64,000 nt of DNA from Rhodospirillaceae bacterium. GTDB lineage: Bacteria > Pseudomonadota > Alphaproteobacteria > GCA-2731375. The notes beneath the pieces were generated by a model, which saw only the letters and a list, made by a program, of their open reading frames with translations, was not told where the DNA came from and did no database searches. The stretch's first letter is position 1, and each line of letters opens with the position of its first letter. Both the position numbers and the translations under genes were made by a program. Of the stretch, positions 17,875 through 27,372 are shown one piece after another. The stretch lies in the NCBI GenBank assembly GCA_018701215.1, contig JABIWH010000006.1, forward strand, positions 1 through 64,000, read 5' to 3'.

Positions 17875-18798
17875 ATGACCCAATTCAGAGAAATCACCTC
17901 CGGCCTGCGTTTTCCCGAAGGCCCCATCGCCATGCCAGACGGCAGCGTCATCCTGGTCGAGATCGAGCGTCAGACCCTGACCCGTGTATTGCCCGACGGC
18001 AGCCAGGAGATCATCGCCAAGACAGGCGGCGGTCCCAACGGCGCGGCCATGGGTCCCGACGGCAAATGCTATATTTGCAACAACGGCGGCTTCAACTGGG
18101 GCACCGATGACGGCATCCTGCATACCATCGGCGCTTCCGATGACTATGTTACCGGCTCCATCCAGCGGGTCGATCTGGAAACCGGCGAAATCGAAACCCT
18201 GTACACCGAGTGCGACGGCAACCGCCTGTGCGGTCCCAACGATATCGTGTTCGATAAGGCCGGAAATTTCTGGTTCACGGATCTGGGCAAGGCGCGGCCG
18301 CGGGACCTGGACCGTGGCGCGGTCTATTACGCACGCTCCGACGGCAGCCTGATTGTCGAGGCGATCCACCCCCTGTTCATGCCCAACGGCATCGGTCTGT
18401 CGCCCGACGATGGCCGGGTCTATGCGGCGGAGACGGATGCAGCCCGCCTGGTCGCCTGGGATATCGTCGGCGAGGGCGAAGTGGCGAAAAAACCCTGGCC
18501 CGCAGTAGGCTGGGGCGATTTGATCATGGCACCCGAGGGAAATGTGCGTTTCGATTCCCTGGCCCTGGAGGCCAACGGCAATATCTGTGTCGCCACCTTG
18601 ATGACCGGAGGCATCACCGTTGCCGCGCCGTCAGGGGGCATTGTGGAGTTCATTCCCATGCCCGACGTCATGACCACCAACATCTGCTTTGGCGGCCCGG
18701 ATCTGAAAACAGCGTTTATCACCTTGTCAGGCACCGGCAAACTGGTTGCCATGGATTGGCCGCGCCCCGGTCTGCCATTGCATTTCCTGAACAAATAG
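17875..18798 (+). CDS. SMP-30/gluconolactonase/LRE family protein
   Basis: About 307 residues of a six-bladed beta-propeller. FPEGPIAMPDGSVILVEI near residue 12 has the metal-binding Glu, GPNDIVFDKAGNFWFTDLG near 123 the Asn, and PNGIGLSPDDGRVYAAET near 170 the third ligand region. The family hydrolyses lactones such as gluconolactone. Start could also be the GTG at 17869. Probably co-transcribed with the NIPSNAP gene. Confidence 0.88.
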   Translation: MTQFREITSGLRFPEGPIAMPDGSVILVEIERQTLTRVLPDGSQEIIAKTGGGPNGAAMGPDGKCYICNNGGFNWGTDDGILHTIGASDDYVTGSIQRVDLETGEIETLYTECDGNRLCGPNDIVFDKAGNFWFTDLGKARPRDLDRGAVYYARSDGSLIVEAIHPLFMPNGIGLSPDDGRVYAAETDAARLVAWDIVGEGEVAKKPWPAVGWGDLIMAPEGNVRFDSLALEANGNICVATLMTGGITVAAPSGGIVEFIPMPDVMTTNICFGGPDLKTAFITLSGTGKLVAMDWPRPGLPLHFLNK

Positions 18799-18807
18799 AT
18801 CCGGCGA

Positions 18808-19269
18808 TCAGGCTTCGGCATCGCCGTTGCGCAACGGCATGGTGTAGGTCGTGGCCGTTCCCACGACACAGTCTTCGCCATTCGCATTGCGGATAATGGT
18901 TTCGAGCTGGCAAATCGCCTTGTCGGGCCGGACGTCGATGGCCCTCACCGTCGCCGTGATGGTCTCGCCGACGCCGACGGCTTTGACAAACTTCCAGTTG
19001 GTTTCAAGGAACACTGTGCCGGGGCCGGGCATATCCTCGGCCACGACCGCATTGAAAAGCCCCGTGGTAACGCCGCCCTGCACGATCAATTTGCCGAACG
19101 GCGTGGCTACCGCCAATGCCTCGTCATAGTGAATGGGATTGCGGTCACCGGTCATCTCGGTGAACATTTCGATGTCCCGCATGCGCGTGGTGCGGCTGCG
19201 TTGCGCCGTGGTCCCAGCTATGGGCTGTCCGGCGATGGTTTGCGCCCAAGGTGAGTTTTCGGTGGTCAT
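18808..19269 (-). CDS. MaoC-type hotdog hydratase
   Basis: 153 residues. The (R)-hydratase segment MFTEMTGDRNPIHYDEALA near residue 35 contains the catalytic Asp and His, followed by FGKLIVQGGVTTG. Such proteins hydrate 2-enoyl-CoA. Last gene of a four-gene operon: it starts 11 bp after the flavoprotein gene stop. Confidence 0.88.
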   Translation of the reverse strand: MTTENSPWAQTIAGQPIAGTTAQRSRTTRMRDIEMFTEMTGDRNPIHYDEALAVATPFGKLIVQGGVTTGLFNAVVAEDMPGPGTVFLETNWKFVKAVGVGETITATVRAIDVRPDKAICQLETIIRNANGEDCVVGTATTYTMPLRNGDAEA

Positions 19270-19280
19270 TGTGCTCGCTC

Positions 19281-20453
19281 CTATGCCGCCAGAGGATGGT
19301 ACGCCGAAAACCCGGCGACATGGTTGGCTTCCGTCTTCATGGCATCGCTCAATTGGCCATGCAGAAGCTTGATTTCATCAAGATCCCATTGGAAAGATGC
19401 GATGGCGTTGGTCACATCAAACAGCGGCCTGGAAAGCGTGTCCCGTTCGTCCTGGTATTGCGCCAAAGCTTGTATGGATCCGGCGCAAACAGCCTGCGAG
19501 AGCAGCTCGGCATCGCGGAAGGCATCGGTGATGCCGTGGGCGGTCAAGGGATCCTTGAAATATCCCGCATCGCCGTCCAGGGCCCAACCAGGACCGTATG
19601 ACTGCCGGAAATAGCCGCATCCGCCCGAAAATCCGCGCAAACGGCCAAGCATGCGGGCATTGTCGAGAGCATCTCTCAAGGCAGGCGAATTGGCCGCCGC
19701 CATGCGCGAAAAGCCGCCCGTCAAATCTCTGCGAAACGTGCTGGCGAATTGATCATGATGCACGCCAACGAAGACACAGTGTTGATTGTCATTGGTGGGT
19801 ATGACGCCCGCGGCGGTGCCGTCTTCGAAATACCAATGATAACCATCATTCGCCAGGCCTTCGAAATAGCCGTAGACATAACCGGAGCTTTCCGGACCCT
19901 GGACGTAGGTTCGCGCCCCCGCCCGCCGGGCAACGACTGATTGTCGGCCATCGGCGCCGATCACGACACCGGCGCGAACGGTGGCGACCTTCCCGCTGGC
20001 ATCCTTCAAATGCACGCCGGTAACTTGGCCATCCAGAGCAAATTGCAGATTGGTCAGCGTGACGCCATGGCGAACGTCGACGCCGGCTTCTTTTGCCGCG
20101 TCCACCAATACCCGGTCGAGAACAGTACGGCGCGGCGCACAGAGATATTCAACGCCGTGTTCAGGCTTGATATTCACCTGCACCGCCTGGTCTCCATAAT
20201 GGAAGGCGGTCTGTGTTACCGCCGGTGTGCCCGCCGCCATGACCTCGCCCAGCACGCCCCAGCGCGCCAGCTGCAAAACACCGGCCCGCATCAGGGCGTG
20301 GGTCGAGACCACGTCGCTGCCATATTGCTGCCGGTCAACCAACAGGACGTTGGCGCCGGCACGGGCCAATAGCATCGCCGTTGCAGCGCCGGCGCAGCGC
20401 GCACCGACAATCACGGCGTCATACGAAGGCTCGTAATTTTGGATATCTGACAT
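19281..20453 (-). CDS. FAD-dependent oxidoreductase (geranylgeranyl-reductase/monooxygenase type)
   Basis: 390 residues. The N-terminal dinucleotide site reads VIVGARCAGAATAMLLARAG, with VDRQQYGSDVVSTHALMRAG following; the second FAD motif is ALDGDAGYFKDPLTAHGIT near 295. This layout fits single-component flavin monooxygenases and geranylgeranyl reductases. GGGGAG lies seven bases before the ATG at 20453. It is third in the OsmC operon, 13 bp behind the second flavoprotein. Substrate unknown. Confidence 0.85.
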   Translation of the reverse strand: MSDIQNYEPSYDAVIVGARCAGAATAMLLARAGANVLLVDRQQYGSDVVSTHALMRAGVLQLARWGVLGEVMAAGTPAVTQTAFHYGDQAVQVNIKPEHGVEYLCAPRRTVLDRVLVDAAKEAGVDVRHGVTLTNLQFALDGQVTGVHLKDASGKVATVRAGVVIGADGRQSVVARRAGARTYVQGPESSGYVYGYFEGLANDGYHWYFEDGTAAGVIPTNDNQHCVFVGVHHDQFASTFRRDLTGGFSRMAAANSPALRDALDNARMLGRLRGFSGGCGYFRQSYGPGWALDGDAGYFKDPLTAHGITDAFRDAELLSQAVCAGSIQALAQYQDERDTLSRPLFDVTNAIASFQWDLDEIKLLHGQLSDAMKTEANHVAGFSAYHPLAA

Positions 20454-20466
20454 CAATTCAACTCCC

Positions 20467-21708
20467 CTATGCAGCCGCGCGGTGCAGCCCGGAATTCAGA
20501 TGTTCGACCAGGTCGCGGGCATCGTCGCCCGCACCGTCGATAAAGGATGATTTGCGCCGGCGCAGGAATGGCAGCCCCATCACGTACATGCCGGGTGCAT
20601 CGACCACGCCGCCGTCGTGGCGAATGCGGCCCTTGCGGTCAAGCACGGGCACATGCAGCCAGGAATAGTCCGGGCGATAGCCCGTGGCCCAGAGAACCGT
20701 CTTGATACCTGCGTCCGCCAGCGTCATGTTCAGCCGGGGCTCAGCGCTTATCGCGGTCGGGGCGAAACGGTGCGCGGCATCAAACTCCGCCGCCACGCCG
20801 TTCGCGGTGACCCATTGATCGATGCTATCGAGCAGGCGGTTCATCTTCAGATCCGCCAGCGCGCATTGATTGCCCAGGGCGCCCGAGAACTGCGCCTTGC
20901 CATCGCACAATCCCGACAGGCGGCCGACAATCTCGATCCCCATGCCGCGCAGGGCGTTGAGATCCAGGGTCATATGTTCCGGCGTGCCGACCAGCTGCAG
21001 AGACGGCAGACGCCGGGCCCGCCTGATGTCATCGACCTCGTCATGGCGCATATCCATCATACCGATGGCGTCCATCCACCATTTGATATCGCGGCCCCGA
21101 TAGAGGCGCGGCAGTCGAACATGTTCGCCAACCGCCAAGGTGACTTGCCGGCCAGAGGCCTGGATCTCCCTGGCCAATTGAACGCCGGTCGCCGAGGCCC
21201 CGACAACCATGACGCCGCCGACGGCTAGTTGATCGGGGTTGCGGTACTGCATGGGCGTTATGCTTGCGATCAACCCCGGCAACGCCTGGGCAACCTTTGG
21301 CGCGGTCGCGATGTTACAAGCACCATTGGCCAGGACCAGGCACCGGCAGCGCCATTCACCTCTGTCCGTGGTGACCACGTAGCCGCCGTCCAATGGTCGA
21401 ACTGATATCACCTTGGTATTGTCCTGTACGGGCGCACCAGTGCTATCGGCATAGCCCTGAAGAAAGCGGACGACCTCCGCCATGTTCATATAGCCATCCG
21501 GGTCGTTGCCATTGTAGGCATGACCTGGAAGACGGCTCTGCCAATTCGGGGTCAGCAGCCGCAGCGAATCCCAGCGCTCCTTGGCCCAGGAGTTGGCGAC
21601 CTCACCCCGCTCGATCAACACATGGTCGATCGAGCGGTGGCTGAGATGCTTGGAGAAGGCGAGCCCGGATTGCCCGGCGCCGATGATGACGGTCGTGGTG
21701 TATTTCAT
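20467..21708 (-). CDS. Flavin-containing monooxygenase-like protein
   Basis: 413 residues with two Rossmann motifs: IIGAGQSGLAFSKHL near residue 7 for FAD and VMVVGASATGVQLAREI near 165 for NADPH. This is the CzcO/FMO layout; WDSLRLLTPNWQSRLPG near 48 is typical. The ATG at 21708 is preceded by AGGAGCGAG; the longer open frame upstream has no such site and would cover the OsmC gene end. Second in the operon, 28 bp behind osmC. Confidence 0.88.
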   Translation of the reverse strand: MKYTTTVIIGAGQSGLAFSKHLSHRSIDHVLIERGEVANSWAKERWDSLRLLTPNWQSRLPGHAYNGNDPDGYMNMAEVVRFLQGYADSTGAPVQDNTKVISVRPLDGGYVVTTDRGEWRCRCLVLANGACNIATAPKVAQALPGLIASITPMQYRNPDQLAVGGVMVVGASATGVQLAREIQASGRQVTLAVGEHVRLPRLYRGRDIKWWMDAIGMMDMRHDEVDDIRRARRLPSLQLVGTPEHMTLDLNALRGMGIEIVGRLSGLCDGKAQFSGALGNQCALADLKMNRLLDSIDQWVTANGVAAEFDAAHRFAPTAISAEPRLNMTLADAGIKTVLWATGYRPDYSWLHVPVLDRKGRIRHDGGVVDAPGMYVMGLPFLRRRKSSFIDGAGDDARDLVEHLNSGLHRAAA

Positions 21709-21736
21709 GACACTCGCTCCTGTTGGGTAATCAGCG

Positions 21737-22330
21737 TCACGCGTTGACGATGACGAAGACGTTGGTTGGGTTGGTGATGATATCGAACACGGCGGAGCGC
21801 TTTTGCGACTGCGCCACCAATGCCTTGATCTCGTCTTCGCTGGCATCGGCATCGACCTGGAAATTCACCCGGATATTGCCAAAGCCGTTGCGGACGTCTT
21901 CGTCGACACCCAAAATGCCCTGAATATCCATGTCGCCTTCCAGGGTCGCCCTGACGGACCGCAGCTGAATGCCACGGTGTTGCGCCACGGCGGCGACACC
22001 GGCGGTCAGGCAGCCGGCCAAACCGGAAAGCACGACCTCCACCGGGGTTGCTGCATTGTCCTCGGCCGCGAAGGCTTCCGGATGATCGGTTTCGACGGTA
22101 AAGGTCTTGTTCCGGTGCTGTTCGGCGCCAAGTCCGTAGAAGTCGGTGATGGTCGAACGGGTATGGGTGCCATTGACCCATTCGGAGGTGGCGCGCCATT
22201 TGAACTGGCCGGCTTCGGGCGCGGCATCCAGCGCTTCGCGGGCGCCGATCAGCGCTTCGACGTTGACGCCATTGTTTACGGTGGTGTTCGCGGTTGTGTT
22301 CGCGGTGGTCTGTGCTGTTGTTTCGGTCAT
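21737..22330 (-). CDS. OsmC family peroxide-reductase-like protein
   Basis: 197 residues. ATPVEVVLSGLAGCLTAGVAAVAQHRG near residue 95 contains the first conserved Cys; family members also use a second Cys and a Glu for hydroperoxide reduction. A second redox Cys is not evident here, because the later segment reads SQKRSAVFDIITNPTNV. The N-terminus is a Thr/Asn/Ala-rich repeat (TTANTTANTT). Opens the operon osmC-FMO-FAD-MaoC and is divergent from the CoA transferase gene. Confidence 0.85.
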   Translation of the reverse strand: MTETTAQTTANTTANTTVNNGVNVEALIGAREALDAAPEAGQFKWRATSEWVNGTHTRSTITDFYGLGAEQHRNKTFTVETDHPEAFAAEDNAATPVEVVLSGLAGCLTAGVAAVAQHRGIQLRSVRATLEGDMDIQGILGVDEDVRNGFGNIRVNFQVDADASEDEIKALVAQSQKRSAVFDIITNPTNVFVIVNA

Positions 22331-22345
22331 TGCTCTATTCCCCAT

Positions 22346-22550
22346 TTGAGTAGCTGGTCTTTGCTAGCAAGTTCAGTTTGGTGACTTGCAATGGTGAATA
22401 GATATGGCACCTCTGCATCAGATTGATTTCTGGGGGCCAGAAAAAAGGTTTCAATTGTTTCGGCGGAAGCAGACCCAATTGAGGCTTGGCGGTAGGAACA
22501 GGGATGCGCTAGTAAGCTGTGCAGCGTCTTTAAATGTGGAGTAGAAAAAA
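22346..22550. promoter_or_regulatory. Divergent control region with possible inverted-repeat operator
   Basis: 205 bp between osmC and the CoA transferase gene. It must carry both promoters. TCAATTG at 22451-22457 and its reverse complement CAATTGA at 22476-22482 are 18 bases apart, a spacing consistent with a dimeric regulator, although the arms are short. No regulator gene is adjacent. Confidence 0.35.
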
Positions 22551-23753
22551 ATGGCGGGACCACTCGACGGCGTCCGGATACTCGATGTGACCTCCGTGGG
22601 CTACGGGCCCTATGCCTGCCAGATTCTTGGTGACTATGGCGCCGAAGTCATCAAGGTCGAGGCGCGGGACGGCGATATTACCCGGGGCATTTACCCGTTC
22701 CGTAACGAGGGCATGGGACACTTTTTCCTGATGGCGAACAGGAACAAACGCAGCATCGTTCTCGACCTGAAGGCAGAACGGGGGCGGGAGGCCTTCCTGA
22801 AATTGGTCGAGAGCATGGATGTGCTGATCTGCTCCGTCCGTCCCGCCGCCATGGACCGCCTGGGCCTGGGCTATGAAGACTGCCGCGCGGTCAATCCGAA
22901 CATCATCTATGTCGCATTGGTGGGTTTCGGCCAATCGGGCCCCTACGCCAAACGGCCGGCCTATGACGACATCATTCAGGGTGTCTCGGGAATGGCGGCG
23001 ATGCAGGGCGGCCGCGACGGCCCACCGACCTTCGTCAACGCCTCCGTTTGCGACAAAATCTGCTCCCAGGTCGGCGCGCATGCCACCCTGGCGGCACTGT
23101 TCAGCCGGCAGCAGAACGGCAAGGGTCAATTGGTCGAGGTGCCGATGTTCGAAGCCATGGTCGGCTTCAACCTGATCGAACATCACTCGGGCCAGGCTTT
23201 TGAGCCGCCATTGGGCCCCGCCGGCTACGAGCGTTCCATGGTCGAATACCGCCGGCCCTATGCCACGCTTGACGGCTATGTCTGCACCCTGCCCTACAAC
23301 ACCAAACAATGGCAGGCATTCTTCACCATGACGAACCGAGAGGACATGCTGGAGGATCCACGCGTCATCGATCCGAAAATCCGCAGTGAAAAGATCGGCG
23401 AGCTATATGAAATGGTCGCTGACCTGGTGAAGGATTGGAAAACCGCCGCTCTGCTGGCCGCCCTCGAAGAGGCCGATATTCCCCACGGCGAGGCAACCGG
23501 CCTCGACGATTTGGCGGCTGATGAACACATGCAGGCAGTCGGGTTTTTCCAGACCTTCGAGCATCCCAGCGAAGGCCGCATCAGATTGACCTCGCCGCCG
23601 ATGACGTTTTCCGAGACCCCGGCGGAGATCCGCCGCCTGCCCGCCACCTTGGGCGAACACAGCGTGGAAATCCTGCAGGAAGCCGGCTACACCGAGGCGC
23701 AGATTTCCGAGCTGCTGGAGGCAGGTGTTAGCGTCGATGGCAGGGCCGAATAA
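22551..23753 (+). CDS. CaiB/BaiF-type CoA transferase (family III)
   Basis: 400 residues. PLDGVRILDVTSVGYGPYACQILGDYGAEVIKVE at the N-terminus, NRNKRSIVLDLK near 66 and GFGQSGPYAKRPAYDDIIQGVSG near 125 are family III hallmarks; the catalytic Asp is expected in the last stretch. It moves CoA between carboxylic acids such as formate, oxalate or carnitine derivatives. GGAG lies nine bases before the ATG. Divergent from the osmC operon. Confidence 0.9.
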   Translation: MAGPLDGVRILDVTSVGYGPYACQILGDYGAEVIKVEARDGDITRGIYPFRNEGMGHFFLMANRNKRSIVLDLKAERGREAFLKLVESMDVLICSVRPAAMDRLGLGYEDCRAVNPNIIYVALVGFGQSGPYAKRPAYDDIIQGVSGMAAMQGGRDGPPTFVNASVCDKICSQVGAHATLAALFSRQQNGKGQLVEVPMFEAMVGFNLIEHHSGQAFEPPLGPAGYERSMVEYRRPYATLDGYVCTLPYNTKQWQAFFTMTNREDMLEDPRVIDPKIRSEKIGELYEMVADLVKDWKTAALLAALEEADIPHGEATGLDDLAADEHMQAVGFFQTFEHPSEGRIRLTSPPMTFSETPAEIRRLPATLGEHSVEILQEAGYTEAQISELLEAGVSVDGRAE

Positions 23754-23772
23754 GGCCCCGCCGGAGTCCGAA

Positions 23773-24018
23773 TTATTCCATACCCAACGCGTGTTTGTAG
23801 GTATCGATCAGGGCTTCCATCTCCTGCTGATCGGCTTCGTTCATCTTCCGCAGTCTAACGATCTGTCGCATGATTTTTGGGTCAAAACCCACCGATTTGG
23901 CCTCGGCATAGACCTCCCGCACATCAGAGGCGAGAGCCGCTTTTTCCTCTTCCAGCCGTTCCACCCGCTCGATGAACTGCCGCAGCCGATCCGCCGCGAT
24001 ACCACCCACTTCGACCAT
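23773..24018 (-). CDS. gapR: GapR/DUF2312 nucleoid-associated protein
   Basis: 81 residues: ADRLRQFIERVERLEEEKAALASDVREVYAEAK near residue 9 is the coiled-coil dimer segment and FDPKIMRQIVRLRKMN near 45 the basic clamp. In Caulobacter, GapR encircles overtwisted AT-rich DNA ahead of forks and transcription. The length is the usual one. GGGAG precedes the start. It converges with the CoA transferase and is 110 bp downstream of preA. Confidence 0.9.
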   Translation of the reverse strand: MVEVGGIAADRLRQFIERVERLEEEKAALASDVREVYAEAKSVGFDPKIMRQIVRLRKMNEADQQEMEALIDTYKHALGME

Positions 24019-24129
24019 GCAAATATGCTCCCAACTTCAAAATTCAAAAACCACCCGCGACATTCACCGGTGCGCGGAGGCCGGACCATAACCAACCGCC
24101 CGCCGCCGCGCAATCAAAGAAGGCAGCCG

Positions 24130-25404
24130 CTATTCGGCAGCGGCCGCATGGGGGTTTCGCGGGTCCTGGGTCCAGTTCAAATACGGTTTGCCATTGTCCA
24201 CCGGGGCCATCGTGATGCAGTTCTCAACGGGGCAAACATGGGCGCACAGGTTACAGCCGACGCATTCGGCATCGATGGTCTGAAAGCGCCTTTCGGGTCC
24301 CTGCCCGGTCACTGAAATCGCCTGATGGGCGGTGTCCTCACAGGCAATGTGGCACAGGCCGCATTTGATACATGTATCCTGATCAATTCGCGCCACCAAT
24401 TCGGCATTTATGTTCAAATCCTGCCAATCGACCAGATTGGCCAATGCCGCACCATGAAAGTCCGTCAGGCGGCCATACCCTTTGGCAGCCATCCAGTTGC
24501 CCAGGCCGTCGATCATATCGTCGATGATCTTAAAGCCATAATGCATGGCGCCGGTGCAGACCTGGACGCCGTTGGACCCCAGGGCGATGAACTCCGCCCC
24601 ATCACGCCAAGTCTCGATACCGCCAATGCCGGATATGGCCATGCCGGCGCATTCGGGATCACGCGCAATCTGGGCCACCAGATGCAAAGCGATGGGTTTC
24701 ACCGCCGGCCCGCAATAGCCGCCATGACTGCCCTTGCCATCCACCGTTGGCGTCGGCGCCATGTTGTCCAAATCCACCGAGATGATGGAATTCACCGTAT
24801 TGATCAACGAGACCGCATCGGCCCCGCCGGCCTTGGCGGCCCGCGCCGGCGCCAGGATATTGGTCACGTTCGGCGTCAGTTTCACGAACACCGGCATACG
24901 GGTCATGGATTTACACCACCGGGTTACCATTTCGACGTATTCCGGCACCTGACCGACGGCGGAACCCATGCCGCGCTCGGACATGCCATGAGGGCAGCCG
25001 AAATTCAGCTCCACGCCGTCAGCGCCAGTGTCCTCTACCGCCGCCAGGATCTTGCGCCAAGGCGCCTCCTCGCATGGCACCATGAGGGAGACCAGCAGTG
25101 CCCGGTCCGGCCAATCCCGCTTGATCTGTTTGATCTCGCGCAGGTTCACATCCAGGGGCCGGTCCGTGATCAGCTCGATATTGTTGAAACCCACCATGCG
25201 CTGGCCGTTGACGGCGACGGCACCATAGCGCGAGGTGGTGTTGACCACCGGCGGGTCCTCGCCCAAGGTCTTCCACACCGCACCGCCCCAACCCGCCTTA
25301 AACGCGCGTTCCACGTTGTAGGCCTTGTCGGTGGGCGGGGCCGAGGCCAGCCAGAACGGGTTCGGCGATTTAATGCCGGCGAAGTCGCAACGTAGATCGG
25401 CCAT
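24130..25404 (-). CDS. preA: Dihydropyrimidine dehydrogenase catalytic subunit PreA
   Basis: 424 residues. An FMN-binding TIM barrel (about 1-320) resembling dihydroorotate dehydrogenase, with the substrate loop ELNFGCPHGMSERGMGSA near 132, then two [4Fe-4S] sites: CIKCGLCHIAC near 340 and CVGCNLCAHVCPVENC near 378. With PreT it reduces uracil and thymine at the expense of NADH. The start is 3 bp from the preT stop, a tight operon. Confidence 0.92.
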   Translation of the reverse strand: MADLRCDFAGIKSPNPFWLASAPPTDKAYNVERAFKAGWGGAVWKTLGEDPPVVNTTSRYGAVAVNGQRMVGFNNIELITDRPLDVNLREIKQIKRDWPDRALLVSLMVPCEEAPWRKILAAVEDTGADGVELNFGCPHGMSERGMGSAVGQVPEYVEMVTRWCKSMTRMPVFVKLTPNVTNILAPARAAKAGGADAVSLINTVNSIISVDLDNMAPTPTVDGKGSHGGYCGPAVKPIALHLVAQIARDPECAGMAISGIGGIETWRDGAEFIALGSNGVQVCTGAMHYGFKIIDDMIDGLGNWMAAKGYGRLTDFHGAALANLVDWQDLNINAELVARIDQDTCIKCGLCHIACEDTAHQAISVTGQGPERRFQTIDAECVGCNLCAHVCPVENCITMAPVDNGKPYLNWTQDPRNPHAAAAE

Positions 25405-25407
25405 GGC

Positions 25408-26691
25408 CTAGCTCCCCCTGTTTTCTTGCAAGTACGCATCAATGGCACGGGCGGCAAGTTTGCCGTCCTGCGCGGCTTGCACGGTCAAATCCTCGCCCGC
25501 AACGCAATCCCCGCCGGCCCAAACATCCGATAGTGAAGTCCGGCCATCCCGGTCGATGGCAATGCGCCCATCCGCCAACTCCAACCCATCATCCGCCACG
25601 GGCGCATAAGTTTGGCCCACGGCCTTGAAGACCATATCGCAGGGGATAATCGTTTCGACAGCTGTCTGGGCAGAGGCAAAAACCGCCGCCCGCACCTCGC
25701 CTCCCTCACTCTCAAGGCGCACGGGTTGCAGCCAGTGCTTGATCCGCACACCGTTGATTTGCGCGAAATCCTGTTCGTGACGGGTCGCGCCCATCTGTTT
25801 CGGTCCGCGCCGATAGGCGATCGTGACGTCTTCGGCGCCCAGGCGTTTGCTTTGCACCGCGATGTCGATCGCCGTATTGCCGCCGCCGATCACCACAACC
25901 TTGGCGCCAACAGGCAAGCCGGCCAGATCGGTCTGGCGCAGCGCGGCGATATAATCGACCGCGTTATGTACGCCTGCCAGATCCATCCCCGGCAGATCCA
26001 GGCCGCGGACGCCGCCTTGCCCCACGCCAATGAACACTGCGTCAAAGTCCCGACGCAGCTGGCCGAGCTTAACCTGCTGGCCATGCCGGAGCTCAACGCC
26101 GCCAATCGCCAAAATGAACCCGACCTCGTGCTGGGCAAAATTATCAGGCAATTTGTAGGCCGCGATGCCGAATTCGTTCAGCCCGCCGGGCTTGTCCCTG
26201 GCTTCGAAGACGACAACCTCGTGCCCTTGCCGGGCCAGGCCATGGGCGCAGCTCAACCCAGCCGGTCCCGCACCCACCACCGCGACCTTGCGGCCGGTGT
26301 CCGGCGCACGGGAAAAGGGGTGCGGAGCGCCCGGTTCCAGATGATCCGTGGCATGCCGCTGCAACAATCCGATGGCGAGGGGGGGATCATTGCGCACACA
26401 GGCGCCCTGGCAGAGGATCTCCGTCGGGCAGACGCGGGCGCAGCTACCGCCGAAAATGTTCTCCTGCAGGATCGTCATGGCGGCACCGCCCACATTGCCC
26501 GTGGCGATGGCGCGGATAAAGCCGGGAATATCGATACCGGTGGGACAGGCGTTGATGCAGGGTGCGTCATAACAAAAATAACAGCGGTTAGCTTCCGCCA
26601 GGGCCTCGGCGCCGCTCAATGGCCGATGTACGTCGGCGAAATTTTCCGCCAATTCCGGGCCGCTTAACCGTCCCGCCTGAATGTCCGCCAT
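25408..26691 (-). CDS. preT: Dihydropyrimidine dehydrogenase NADH-oxidising subunit PreT
   Basis: 427 residues. The N-terminal Fe-S region reads CYFCYDAPCINACPTGIDIP near residue 40 and CARVCPTEILCQGACVRN near 92, followed by FAD VVGAGPAGLSCAHGLARQG near 140 and NADPH/NADH VVIGGGNTAIDIAVQ near 270. It passes electrons from NADH to PreA. The ATG at 26691 has GGGGAGAGG just before it; the longer frame begins at a TTG. Located 63 bp behind plsY on the same strand. Confidence 0.92.
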   Translation of the reverse strand: MADIQAGRLSGPELAENFADVHRPLSGAEALAEANRCYFCYDAPCINACPTGIDIPGFIRAIATGNVGGAAMTILQENIFGGSCARVCPTEILCQGACVRNDPPLAIGLLQRHATDHLEPGAPHPFSRAPDTGRKVAVVGAGPAGLSCAHGLARQGHEVVVFEARDKPGGLNEFGIAAYKLPDNFAQHEVGFILAIGGVELRHGQQVKLGQLRRDFDAVFIGVGQGGVRGLDLPGMDLAGVHNAVDYIAALRQTDLAGLPVGAKVVVIGGGNTAIDIAVQSKRLGAEDVTIAYRRGPKQMGATRHEQDFAQINGVRIKHWLQPVRLESEGGEVRAAVFASAQTAVETIIPCDMVFKAVGQTYAPVADDGLELADGRIAIDRDGRTSLSDVWAGGDCVAGEDLTVQAAQDGKLAARAIDAYLQENRGS

Positions 26692-26754
26692 ACCTCTCCC
26701 CAATCAAACCCATATTGATCCGAGAAAGTGTAGCGAAAAGGAACCGGTTTATGT

Positions 26755-27372
26755 CTATTTTTTCGCGCCGATCTTGGGCTCGGCACCAGTCACCAGACGG
26801 CGGATATTTTGATGATGGCGAAGGAAAACCAACACCGTCATGAAGGCGGCCAGCTCCATGATCTGCCAATTACCCAGCCAATAGGCATATCCTGGACCCG
26901 CCAGCGCGGCGGTCAGGGATGCCAGCGAGGAAAAGCGAAACAGCGCGGCCACCGCCAACCAGGTCAGACAACACAACAGACCGGCGGGCCAGTTGGCCAC
27001 CAGCATCACGCCGATAAATGTGGCCATACCCTTGCCGCCCTTGAATTTCAGCCAGATCGGAAACAGATGGCCGATGAAGGCACCACCGCCCGCCAGCACC
27101 GCCGTATCGGGCCCATACATGGCGCCCAGCAATACCGCCGCCGCGCCCTTGCCGCCATCCAAAACCAACGTCAGGGCGGCCAGGCCCTTGTTCCCCGTGC
27201 GCAGCACATTGGTAGCGCCGATACTGCCCGAACCGATATTGCGCACGTCGCCCAGGCCCGCCAGCCGGGTCAGCACCAGGCCGAACGGAATGGAGCCCAG
27301 CAAATAGCCGAACGCCGCAGCCGCCCAATATGGCCAGATATAGCTAAAATCGCCCAATGGTGTCGGCATCAT
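26755..27372 (-). CDS. plsY: Glycerol-3-phosphate acyltransferase PlsY
   Basis: 205-residue inner-membrane protein. PlsY motifs appear in order: GSIPFGLVLTRLAG near 26, GSGSIGATNVLRTG near 48, LDGGKGAAAV near 71 and KFKGGKGMATFIGV near 109. It acylates glycerol 3-phosphate with acyl-phosphate, the first step of phospholipid synthesis. The start ATG directly follows the pyrX stop codon. A pyrB-pyrC-plsY order is common in alphaproteobacteria. Confidence 0.95.
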   Translation of the reverse strand: MMPTPLGDFSYIWPYWAAAAFGYLLGSIPFGLVLTRLAGLGDVRNIGSGSIGATNVLRTGNKGLAALTLVLDGGKGAAAVLLGAMYGPDTAVLAGGGAFIGHLFPIWLKFKGGKGMATFIGVMLVANWPAGLLCCLTWLAVAALFRFSSLASLTAALAGPGYAYWLGNWQIMELAAFMTVLVFLRHHQNIRRLVTGAEPKIGAKK

